Part shown: positions 36,223 to 44,265 of the stretch, in pieces
How the letters are laid out: each line of letters begins with the position of its first letter
Numbering within the stretch: position 1 is the stretch's first letter
Assembly: GCA_016190695.1 (NCBI GenBank)
Contig: JACPQC010000023.1
Span: 1-64,000, forward strand
Origin: Chloroflexota bacterium
GTDB taxonomy: Bacteria; Chloroflexota; Dehalococcoidia; Dehalococcoidales; RBG-16-60-22
Direction: 5' to 3'
Length of the DNA: 64,000 nucleotides
The notes under the pieces: generated by a model
The model's database searches: none
What the model saw: only the letters and a program-made list of their open reading frames with translations
What the model was told of the DNA's origin: nothing
Made by a program: the position numbers and the translations under genes

Positions 36223-37626
36223 ATGACCAGGGACCTCAGGCAATACCTGCAATTCATCAGCCAGGCCGGACCGGAATATTACGCGGAGGTCAAGAGACCG
36301 GTAAGCCCGATACTTGAGATCAGCGCCCTGCAGGAGAAGCTGGCCGCCGAAGGGCGTTTCCCGGTGCTGTACTGCGGGCAGGTCGCAGGCAGCAAGCTGC
36401 CACTGGTCACCAACCTGCACGGACGTTACGATTGCTGGGGCAAGGCCTTCGAGATAGACCCGGCAGTGCTCCGGAAAGAAGGCAACTTCGCCATACTCAA
36501 GGAGCACCGCAAGCGGCAGCACAACACCAGGCCGGTGGAGGAAGTGCCCGCCTCGGCGGCGCCGGTCAAGGAGGTGGTGCTGCGGGGCGAAGACGTTGAC
36601 CTGGGATTGCTGCCCATCCCCCACCACGCCCAACTTGATTCCGGGCGGTACATCACCATCGGCTCGATGGTCTGCCGGGACCCGGACACCGGGATACCCA
36701 ACGTCGGCGTCTACCGGCACGAGGTGAAGGGCCGGAACCGGCTGGGCTGCTTCATCAACCCGTCCAATCACGGCTCTTACATCGCCCGGCGCTACGCCGA
36801 GCTGGGCCGCCCAATGGAGATCGTCCTCTTCATCGGGCATCACCCGCTGGTGGTGCTCGGCTCCTGCATGAGGGGGGACATGAACGCCAACGAGTTCGAG
36901 GTCATGGGCGGGCTGCTCGGAGAGTCGCTACAGGTGACCCGCGGCGAAACCGTAGACCTCCCCGTGCCGGCCTATGCCGAGATCGCCATCGAGGGCACGA
37001 TCGACCCCCGGCAGTGGATCACCGACGGCCCGCTGGCCGAGTGGACCGGCTACTACGGCGAGCAGAAGTCCTGCTACCAGATAAACGTGACCGCCATCAC
37101 CATGCGCCACGACGCCATCTTTCACGACCTGGACAACGCCCATGCCGAGCATATCCTGGTGATGGCGCTGCCCCACGAGTCCAACGCCTTCGATGCCGTG
37201 CAGAAGGTGGTGCCGTCGGTCCAGGCGGTGCACCTGTTCCCCCCGATGCTCTGCGTCAAGATGATGGCCATCTCCATCAAGAAGCGCGTCCCCGGCGAGG
37301 CCAGGCTGGCCGGTCTGGCGGCGCTCACCAGCCCCCAGGTGAAGGTGGCCGTGGTGGTCGATGACGATATCGACGTGTTCAACGAGCGGGAGGTGCTCTG
37401 GGCGGCAGGCACCAGGGTGACCGCCGATACCGATATGCATATCATTCCCAATATCCTGGGAGCGCCCCTCGACCCCACCGCCTACGACGAGACCCGCCTA
37501 GGACGAGGCCCGATGGACTCGAAGGTGGCCATCGATGCCACCAGGCCAATAGAGCTGCCCTTTGAGACGCGTATTACCCCGCCAAGAGACATCTGGGAAT
37601 CTATGGACCTGGCCGATTATGTTTAG
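36223..37626 (+). CDS. UbiD-family prenyl-FMN-dependent (de)carboxylase
   Basis: 467 residues. UbiD enzymes use prenylated FMN to decarboxylate, or run in reverse to carboxylate, aromatic and unsaturated acids. The family landmarks are present: the phosphate/metal region GCFINPSNHGSYIARR (about 175-190), PAYAEIAIEG and GPLAEWTGYYG, which carry the two catalytic glutamates (about 252 and 268). The substrate cannot be read from the sequence. No ubiX (prenyl-FMN synthase) gene is in the window. An ATG with GGAGG upstream begins it; the flavoenzyme gene follows after 6 bp. Confidence 0.92.
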   Translation: MTRDLRQYLQFISQAGPEYYAEVKRPVSPILEISALQEKLAAEGRFPVLYCGQVAGSKLPLVTNLHGRYDCWGKAFEIDPAVLRKEGNFAILKEHRKRQHNTRPVEEVPASAAPVKEVVLRGEDVDLGLLPIPHHAQLDSGRYITIGSMVCRDPDTGIPNVGVYRHEVKGRNRLGCFINPSNHGSYIARRYAELGRPMEIVLFIGHHPLVVLGSCMRGDMNANEFEVMGGLLGESLQVTRGETVDLPVPAYAEIAIEGTIDPRQWITDGPLAEWTGYYGEQKSCYQINVTAITMRHDAIFHDLDNAHAEHILVMALPHESNAFDAVQKVVPSVQAVHLFPPMLCVKMMAISIKKRVPGEARLAGLAALTSPQVKVAVVVDDDIDVFNEREVLWAAGTRVTADTDMHIIPNILGAPLDPTAYDETRLGRGPMDSKVAIDATRPIELPFETRITPPRDIWESMDLADYV

Positions 37627-37632
37627 GCCGCT

Positions 37633-39579
37633 ATGATATTATCACAACCCATCAGCATAGCCGGCATGGTCGTTCCCAACCGGATGGTCATGGCGCCCAT
37701 GGTGACCAACTTCGCCGAAAAGGACGGCCATGTCACCGACCGGCTCAAGAGCTACTACGCCGAGCGCGCCAGGGGCGGAGTTGGCCTGATAATCGTCGAG
37801 GCTACCTGCGTCGACGCCCCGACCGGCAAACACCGGCCCGGCATGCTCTGCATCGACCATGACCGTTACCTGCCCGGACTGAAAGACCTGGTGAAGGCGA
37901 TCAAGGCGCACGGGGCCAGGATAGCCGTCCAGTTGGAGCACACCGGCAGCATGGCCCGGAAGTCCCTGACCGGCGTGACCCCGGTTTCCGCCTCGGCGGT
38001 GCCCCTCTTCCCGGGCCGGGAGACGCCCAGGGAATTGACCACCGCCGAAGTAGAGGAAATCGTGGTCAAATACGGAGAGGCCGCTGCCAGGGCCAGGGAG
38101 GCCGGCTTTGACGCCGTCGAGGTGCTCACCGGTTATTACTACCTGCTTGGGCAGTTCCTGTCGCCGGTGCGGAACCTCCGCCGGGACCGCTACGGCGGCA
38201 GCCTCGAAGGCAGATTGCGCCTCACCACCGATATAATCGCCGGGATACGGGCGCGCGCCGGACGGGACTTCCCCATAATCTGCAAGCTCAGCGCCCCCAT
38301 CGAAGGCGTCGAGGACGACAAAGAGATAGACCAGGTCATGCGGCTGATAGAACAGGCCGGTTCGGACATGCTCCACCGCATCGGCCCCAGCCCGGTCATC
38401 CGGCTTGGCAGCAGCTACAGCGCGCTGACCGGGGCCATGCCTATGCGCGTACCGCGCGGCTACGCCGTCGACCTCGCCGGGAGGGCCAGGCAGGTGGTCA
38501 GCATACCGGTCATGGCGGTGGGCAGGATCAACCGGCCTGAGCTTGCCGAGAGCATCCTGGAGTCAGGCAAGGCCGATCTCATCGGCCTGGGCCGGGCACT
38601 GCTGGCCGACCCGGAATTCCCGCGCAAGGCCCTCGAAGACCGCGCCCAGGACATCAGGCCCTGCATCGCCTGCTGCCGGGGCTGCATCTCCAGGGTCAAG
38701 GCCTCTGACTTGGGCGGCAAAGACCCGGATATCACCTGCACGGTGAACCCGGCCCTGGGGAAAGAGGAGGAACTGAGGATAAGGCCAGCCGGACAGTCGA
38801 GGCGCGTCCTGGTGGTGGGCGGGGGGCCGGCGGGTATGGCGGCGGCACAGGCGGCGGCGCTGCACGGGCACAGGGTGTGGCTGTACGAGGCCCGGGACAG
38901 ATTGGGCGGCCAGGCGGCGCTGGCGGCGCTCCCGCCGGGCAAGGCCGAGATACAGGGACTTATCGACTACCTGGGCCATCAACTGGCCAGGCTGGGCGTC
39001 GAGGTGCGCCTCGGCCAGCGGGCAAACCCGGACACGGTGGCCGGCATCCGGCCCGACGCCGTGATCGTTGCTACGGGCGCTCTGCCGGCTGTGCCCGCAA
39101 TACCCGGACTGGAGAATGCCGTAACCGCCTTTGACGTGCTTGAGGGCCAGGCCAAGACGGGAGGCAATGTCACCGTGGTGGGCGGGGGCGTCACCGGCTG
39201 TGAGACGGCAGAGTACCTGGCCGGGCAGGGAAAGAAAGTGACCATCGTGGAGATGCTGCCGGAGATCGCCACCAGCGAGGTGCCGGTCGCCCGGTACTTT
39301 CTGCTGCAAAGCCTGGACAAAATGGGGGTCAGAGTGCTGGCCGGGGCTGCCATTGAAGAAGTAGACAACGGCCATGTGTCAGTCCATCTCGCTTCAGGGG
39401 AAAGGGAGAATGTAGAAACTGACACCCTCGTGATCGCCGCCGGGATGCGTCCGGACCGTGACCTGGCCGCCGGACTTGCCGAAACGGGCTTGGCCGTTCA
39501 GTTGGTGGGTGATTGCACGGAACCCCGGCACATCCTGGAGGCCATCCGGGAGGGCTACGCTGCCGGGCTGGACTTATAG
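37633..39579 (+). CDS. Old-Yellow-Enzyme family Fe-S flavoenzyme (2,4-dienoyl-CoA reductase/BaiCD-like)
   Basis: 648 residues. The N-terminal TIM barrel (1-about 330) binds FMN (ARGGVGLIIVEATCVD, QFLSPVRNLRRDRYGGS). A cysteine cluster CIACCRGC...TC (about 343-375) binds 4Fe-4S. The C-terminal FAD/NAD(P) domains have GGGPAGMAAA and GGGVTGCETAEYL. The layout is that of FadH, BaiCD and enoate or trimethylamine-type reductases: electrons flow from NAD(P)H via FAD and Fe-S to FMN and reduce a C=C bond. It is coupled to the UbiD gene, so may act on its substrate or product. Confidence 0.9.
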   Translation: MILSQPISIAGMVVPNRMVMAPMVTNFAEKDGHVTDRLKSYYAERARGGVGLIIVEATCVDAPTGKHRPGMLCIDHDRYLPGLKDLVKAIKAHGARIAVQLEHTGSMARKSLTGVTPVSASAVPLFPGRETPRELTTAEVEEIVVKYGEAAARAREAGFDAVEVLTGYYYLLGQFLSPVRNLRRDRYGGSLEGRLRLTTDIIAGIRARAGRDFPIICKLSAPIEGVEDDKEIDQVMRLIEQAGSDMLHRIGPSPVIRLGSSYSALTGAMPMRVPRGYAVDLAGRARQVVSIPVMAVGRINRPELAESILESGKADLIGLGRALLADPEFPRKALEDRAQDIRPCIACCRGCISRVKASDLGGKDPDITCTVNPALGKEEELRIRPAGQSRRVLVVGGGPAGMAAAQAAALHGHRVWLYEARDRLGGQAALAALPPGKAEIQGLIDYLGHQLARLGVEVRLGQRANPDTVAGIRPDAVIVATGALPAVPAIPGLENAVTAFDVLEGQAKTGGNVTVVGGGVTGCETAEYLAGQGKKVTIVEMLPEIATSEVPVARYFLLQSLDKMGVRVLAGAAIEEVDNGHVSVHLASGERENVETDTLVIAAGMRPDRDLAAGLAETGLAVQLVGDCTEPRHILEAIREGYAAGLDL

Positions 39580-39666
39580 ACGAAATTGTTGTATTATGTG
39601 CACCGAGGTTGCAATCCCGATGTCCACTCCTGTACATATCAGCCTGAAAGCTCCAGCCGCCGATTC

Positions 39667-39694
39667 TTGACAAAAAACGCAGAAAGTGTAAACT
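39667..39694 (+). promoter_or_regulatory. Promoter of the TRAP/Mo-hydroxylase operon
   Basis: TTGACA (39667-39672), 16-nt spacer, TAAACT (39689-39694), about 125 bp before the TAXI lipoprotein ATG. The long leader shows no feature I recognise. Confidence 0.5.
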
Positions 39695-39818
39695 GTAGTA
39701 CCACTGTTTTCGACTGTCTGCAAAAGCGCTCACACCGGTTTGAGAGAGCCAGGGGGTGAAGGATGGGGCCATGACTTCGGTTGACATCATGATAACAGAA
39801 GATAAAAGGAGGCACTAA

Positions 39819-40904
39819 ATGAAATTGAAATTGATCAGCGGCCTGGTGGCCGTTGTCCTGGCGCTGAGCGTGCTGGCGGCCTGCGGGCCAAAGCCGGCGC
39901 CAACGCCCACACCGGCTCCCACTCCCACACCCGCCCCGGCGCCACATCCCCAGGTCAGCATCGAGATACTGGGGTCGGCGTCCACTTCGGTAGGATATGC
40001 CATGTCCCTGGCCGTAGCCGATCTGTTGAACCGGTACCACCCCTGGCTGCGGGCTACCGCCCGGGCTACCGAGGGTTCAGGAGCAGCCATCACCATGATG
40101 CAGGAGCCGGGAAGGGGCAAGAACACCATCACCCAGTTGCCTCACGCTTCCTGGTATGCAGCGGAATTCGGCATCAAGCCTTACGTCACCCAGGCGCTGC
40201 CCGGCCTGCGCGCTATCTATTCTTACTTCCCGGGGGTAAACACCTTCATCACCCTTGACCCCAACATCAAGGAGTTCAAGGACCTCCGCGGCAAGAAGGT
40301 CGCTTTTTACCACCAGTCCATTGCCGGCAACCTGATAATGGACCCCCTGCTCAAAGCTGCCGACGCGCTGTATGGCGATGGTTTCTCACAGTCAGTAAAG
40401 GCGGAGTATAGCCTGGCCTTCGGCCCGGCGCAGTCCGCCCTGGCTGACGGCCTGATTGACGCCGCTCTGGGCAGCATCACCTACATGCCATCGGGACAAC
40501 AGTGGGAACCGGCAGGCTGGATGACCCAGAACCTGATGAACCCCAGGGGCCACCTCATTAACCTTCCGGCCGACCTGATACGGAAAGGCGCCGAGCTTAC
40601 CGGCGCCCCGATGGCTGCCCAGGTAGTCCCTGCCGACGCCGCCAAGAAGGGCCATCCCTCCATAACCGGTCTGGTCAATGTTATCGCCTGGAACGTCCTT
40701 CCCGATATGGATGACGAAGTGGTCACCGAGTTCGTCAAGATGGCCTGGGAACGCCGGGCGGAGATGGTCAACTACACCGCCTCGGCCAAGTCCTTGCTTC
40801 CGGAGACGGTAGCGCTCTGGCCGCCGGGCGAGCAGACAATGCATCCGGCAGCGGTAAAGTACTTCAAGTCACAGGGATTGCCGGTGATAGGCGCACCCAA
40901 ATAA
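39819..40904 (+). CDS. TAXI-family TRAP transporter solute-binding lipoprotein
   Basis: 361 residues. A lipoprotein signal peptide with lipobox LAAC, then a Pro/Thr/Ala linker and a NMT1/TAXI-type binding domain (ILGSASTSVGYAMSLAVADLL, KVAFYHQSIAGN). It is membrane-tethered outside the cell and delivers an organic, usually carboxylate, substrate to the permease that follows after 37 bp. AAAGGAGG precedes the ATG. Confidence 0.92.
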   Translation: MKLKLISGLVAVVLALSVLAACGPKPAPTPTPAPTPTPAPAPHPQVSIEILGSASTSVGYAMSLAVADLLNRYHPWLRATARATEGSGAAITMMQEPGRGKNTITQLPHASWYAAEFGIKPYVTQALPGLRAIYSYFPGVNTFITLDPNIKEFKDLRGKKVAFYHQSIAGNLIMDPLLKAADALYGDGFSQSVKAEYSLAFGPAQSALADGLIDAALGSITYMPSGQQWEPAGWMTQNLMNPRGHLINLPADLIRKGAELTGAPMAAQVVPADAAKKGHPSITGLVNVIAWNVLPDMDDEVVTEFVKMAWERRAEMVNYTASAKSLLPETVALWPPGEQTMHPAAVKYFKSQGLPVIGAPK

Positions 40905-40941
40905 GGAAAAACCATTAGTTTCCCGTTGAGAAGGTTGCCGG

Positions 40942-42843
40942 ATGGCCGAGCAAAGCCAGTTTACTAAACATGTCAGGACCGCCATAGCGATAATTGCCGT
41001 CGCTATGGCGGTCTACCACCTCGCCAGCACCAGGGCGCTCCTGGCGCCCAGCATGCTGCACCAGAACATACACCTCGGCTTTGCCCTGCTCATCGTCTTC
41101 CTGTTTGCCATCATCGAGACCCGCAGCAAGTGGCAGCGGGCGGTCTGGTTCAGTTTTATCGCGCTATCGCTGCTGGCGGTGGGCTACATATTTGTCTATT
41201 TCGACCAGTTGCAGTTCCGCAGCGGCGTACCAGTCGGCGCTGATGCCATTATCGGCGCCCTGCTGCTCCTGGTGGTCTTTGTCGCCACCTCTAAAGCTTA
41301 CGGGCCGGTCTTCTCCATACTGGCGGTAGTTCTCCTGTTTTACGCCCTGTTCGGCTACATGATCCCCGGCGCCTGGCGCACCTTCCAATTTAAACCGGAC
41401 AACTTCATCTTCGGCATAAGCTCCTCCATGCAGGAGGGTTTGTACGGCACTTTCCTGGGCATCTCCGCCAATTTCCTGTTCCTGTTCGTGTTATTTGGCT
41501 CATTGATGCAGGTCTCCGGGGCGACCCGCTTTTTTGAGGAGGTAAGCAAGTTCCTCGGCCGTCGTCTCAGCGGCGGCACCGCCTTGAGTTCGGTAGGCAC
41601 CAGCGCCCTGATGGGCACGGTCACCGGCAGCGTCGGGGCCAACATCGTAACCACGGGCGCCTTCACCATCCCCATGATGAAAAAGGTGGGCTACAAGCCA
41701 CATCAAGCCGCGGCCATTGAGGCGACGGCTTCGACCGGCGGGATGATAATGCCACCCATAATGGGCGCCGCCGCTTTTATCATGGCCAGCCTGACCGGCA
41801 TCCCTTATATCAAGATAATCGCCATGGCGGTACTTCCCGCCATATTTTACTTCTTGAGCGTCGGCATCTATGCTCAGTTGCAGGCCATGAAGATGAAGAT
41901 ACCGCCGGACACTGAACGAATAAACGTGCGGGAAATGCTTCTCACCGGCCCGCTGTTCATTATCCCGCTTCTGATCATCATCGTCCTGCTGACCTTTTAT
42001 TACACCTTGATGTATGTCGTGTTCTGGGCTACAGTGACCCTCATTGTCTTGAGCCTGCTCAGGAAGAAGACGCGCCCTACCCTGAAACAATGGGTGGACG
42101 CCACCATAAGCGGGGCCAAGATGGGGGCGCAGATCGCGGTAAGCCTCGCCACCATCGGCGTGGCGGCTTCGATCATGATGCACACCGGCCTCATCCTCCG
42201 GCTGCCCGGTATCATCGAATCCTGGAGCGGCGGATTCCTGCCCCTGGCGCTTATAGTCAGCTCCGTAATAGCCATAATACTGGGTATGGGGCTGCCGGCT
42301 ACGGCGGTCTATGTCATGATGGCCCTGGCGGTTGTGCCGGTCCTGCTCCGCATGGGCCTGGGCGTACAGCAGGCGCACCTTTTCGCTTTTTACTTCGGCA
42401 CGGTCAGCATGCTCACCCCCCCTGTAGCGATGGGTGCGGTGATAGCCGCCAAGATAGCTAACGCCAATTACTTCAAGACGGCAATAGAGGCTACCAAGGC
42501 CGGCCTCGCCGGCTTTCTCGTCCCCTTCTTCATGGTCATCACCCCGGCAATAATACTGCAACCTCAACCCTGGATATGGGCAGTGCTGGGCATCGTGGCT
42601 ATCCTGCTCACACTGCTCGGTTTCCAGATATCAATAGCCGGCCAGTATATCACGAAAGTAGGCGCATCATGGAGGTGGCTGCCGGCCCTCGCCGCAGTCA
42701 TCCTGGTCGCCGCCCTCATTATGGAAAGCTACCCGCTGTTCTTCGCCGGCATCGCCGTCTTTGCCGCGCTTACATTGTGGCAGGCCAGGCAGAGGTGGGG
42801 CAGCGCCTCAAGAGGCCTGAGAGCAACCGTCAACGATGCCTAG
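40942..42843 (+). CDS. TRAP transporter permease, 4TM/12TM fused (DctQM type)
   Basis: A 633-residue fused permease. The first about 140 residues form the small-subunit (DctQ) helices and the rest the large (DctM) subunit; MGTVTGSVGANIVTTGAFT and ATASTGGMIMPPIMGAAAF are hallmark segments of TAXI-associated permeases. It is driven by an ion gradient and imports the ligand bound by the upstream lipoprotein. Confidence 0.93.
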   Translation: MAEQSQFTKHVRTAIAIIAVAMAVYHLASTRALLAPSMLHQNIHLGFALLIVFLFAIIETRSKWQRAVWFSFIALSLLAVGYIFVYFDQLQFRSGVPVGADAIIGALLLLVVFVATSKAYGPVFSILAVVLLFYALFGYMIPGAWRTFQFKPDNFIFGISSSMQEGLYGTFLGISANFLFLFVLFGSLMQVSGATRFFEEVSKFLGRRLSGGTALSSVGTSALMGTVTGSVGANIVTTGAFTIPMMKKVGYKPHQAAAIEATASTGGMIMPPIMGAAAFIMASLTGIPYIKIIAMAVLPAIFYFLSVGIYAQLQAMKMKIPPDTERINVREMLLTGPLFIIPLLIIIVLLTFYYTLMYVVFWATVTLIVLSLLRKKTRPTLKQWVDATISGAKMGAQIAVSLATIGVAASIMMHTGLILRLPGIIESWSGGFLPLALIVSSVIAIILGMGLPATAVYVMMALAVVPVLLRMGLGVQQAHLFAFYFGTVSMLTPPVAMGAVIAAKIANANYFKTAIEATKAGLAGFLVPFFMVITPAIILQPQPWIWAVLGIVAILLTLLGFQISIAGQYITKVGASWRWLPALAAVILVAALIMESYPLFFAGIAVFAALTLWQARQRWGSASRGLRATVNDA

Positions 42844-42899
42844 GCTGCTGTGCAGCCCCGGCCTGCGCGTCAAATTAAGTAATAACTTCGGAGGGAACC

Positions 42900-43781
42900 A
42901 TGCCACGAGTTTTGCAGCCGTTCGAGTACCTGGAGCCAAGATCAGCCGCAGAAGCAACCCGCATCCTGGCTGATTACGGCACAAGGGCGAAGGCGATGGC
43001 GGGCGGCGTCGACCTCCTGCCCAGAATACGCCAGCGCAAGATATGCCCTGAGGTTATCGTCAGCATCCAGAATATCCCCGGCCTGGACTCGATCAAGGAA
43101 GAGAGAGGGCAACTTAGGATCGGCGCCCTAGTCACCCTGCACACCGCCGAACTGGACCGGTTGATCAAGGAACGTTACACTGCGCTCCACGAGGCCGTAC
43201 ACCACCTGGCTTCGGTGCAGGTAAAGACCATGGCCACGCTGGTGGGCAATCTCTGCGTGGCTACGCCGGCCTCGGACATGGCCGCCGCTTTGTTCGTCCT
43301 GGGAGCAAGCCTGGTCGTCGTAAGCCCTGACAAAGAACGGGCCATCCCCATAGAGCAGTTTTTCCTGAAGCCGGGGCAGACAGCGCTCCAGCCAGGTGAG
43401 CTAGTCACCGAAATAGTAGTGCCCGCGCCCGCGCCGGACTCGGGCAGCGCCTTTCTCAAGCTGGTGCGGACTGCCGCCGACATCGCCAAGGTGAACGCAG
43501 CCGTCTGCCTCACCGTTGACGGCGATGCCTGCAAGGAGGCGAGGATCGCCCTCGGTTCGGTAGCGCCGACCACTATCCGGGCGCCCCGGGCCGAGGCCGC
43601 CATCAAGGGACAAAAACTGACCGGGGATACCATTCAGGCTGCGGCCAGGGCTGCCGAAGCTGAGTCCCGGCCCATAACCGATGTCCGCTCCAATGCCGAT
43701 TACCGGCGGGAGATGTCCGGCCTGCTTGTGGGCAGGGCCATAAAAATCGCTTTCCAGAGGGCAAGGGGGCAACATGAGTAA
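42900..43781 (+). CDS. Molybdenum hydroxylase FAD subunit (xanthine dehydrogenase family, medium)
   Basis: 293 residues, CoxM/HcrB-like. The PCMH-type FAD fold shows AMAGGVDLLPRIRQ and TLVGNLCVATPASDMAAAL, with a CO_deh_flav_C domain at the end (RIALGSVAPTTIRAPRAE). It is too short for the extra 4Fe-4S loop of 4-hydroxybenzoyl-CoA reductase. GGAGG precedes the ATG. It overlaps the Fe-S subunit gene by 8 nt. Confidence 0.92.
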   Translation: MPRVLQPFEYLEPRSAAEATRILADYGTRAKAMAGGVDLLPRIRQRKICPEVIVSIQNIPGLDSIKEERGQLRIGALVTLHTAELDRLIKERYTALHEAVHHLASVQVKTMATLVGNLCVATPASDMAAALFVLGASLVVVSPDKERAIPIEQFFLKPGQTALQPGELVTEIVVPAPAPDSGSAFLKLVRTAADIAKVNAAVCLTVDGDACKEARIALGSVAPTTIRAPRAEAAIKGQKLTGDTIQAAARAAEAESRPITDVRSNADYRREMSGLLVGRAIKIAFQRARGQHE

Positions 43782-44265
43782 ACAGATAGTACGACTATCG
43801 GTCAACGGCAGCAATCATGAACTGCTGCTGGAACCCCAGATGACCCTGCTCCAGGCACTTCGGGACGAGCTTGGCCTCACCGGTACCAAGTACGGCTGCG
43901 GCGTCTGCGAATGCGGGGCCTGCACTGTGCTCGTTGACGGCAAGCCCGTGCTGGCCTGCAGCATCCTGGCCATATCCGTCAGGGACAAGGACATCCTCAC
44001 CATCGAGGGACTGGCCGGCAACGGCAACCTGCATCCCATCCAGCAGGCCTTCATTGACTACGGGGCCATCCAGTGCGGTTTCTGCACTCCGGGGATGATC
44101 CTGTCCTCCAAGGCCCTGCTCGATGAAAATCCCCGCCCGTCGCGCCAGGAGGTCAAGGAATGGCTGGCGGGCAATCTGTGCCGGTGCACAGGGTACGTGA
44201 AGATAATCGAGGCGGTGATGGCAGCCTCGGAGACAATGGTCAAAGGAGGCTCTCATGGCAAGTGA
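43774..44265 (+). CDS. Molybdenum hydroxylase 2Fe-2S subunit (small)
   Basis: 163 residues, CoxS-like, with both iron-sulfur domains: a plant-type cluster (CGCGVCECGAC, about 47-57, plus LAC) and an alpha-helical cluster (CGFCTPGM and CRCTGY). It carries electrons from the Mo site to FAD. It overlaps both neighbours, so the three subunits are made together. Confidence 0.94.
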   Translation: MSKQIVRLSVNGSNHELLLEPQMTLLQALRDELGLTGTKYGCGVCECGACTVLVDGKPVLACSILAISVRDKDILTIEGLAGNGNLHPIQQAFIDYGAIQCGFCTPGMILSSKALLDENPRPSRQEVKEWLAGNLCRCTGYVKIIEAVMAASETMVKGGSHGK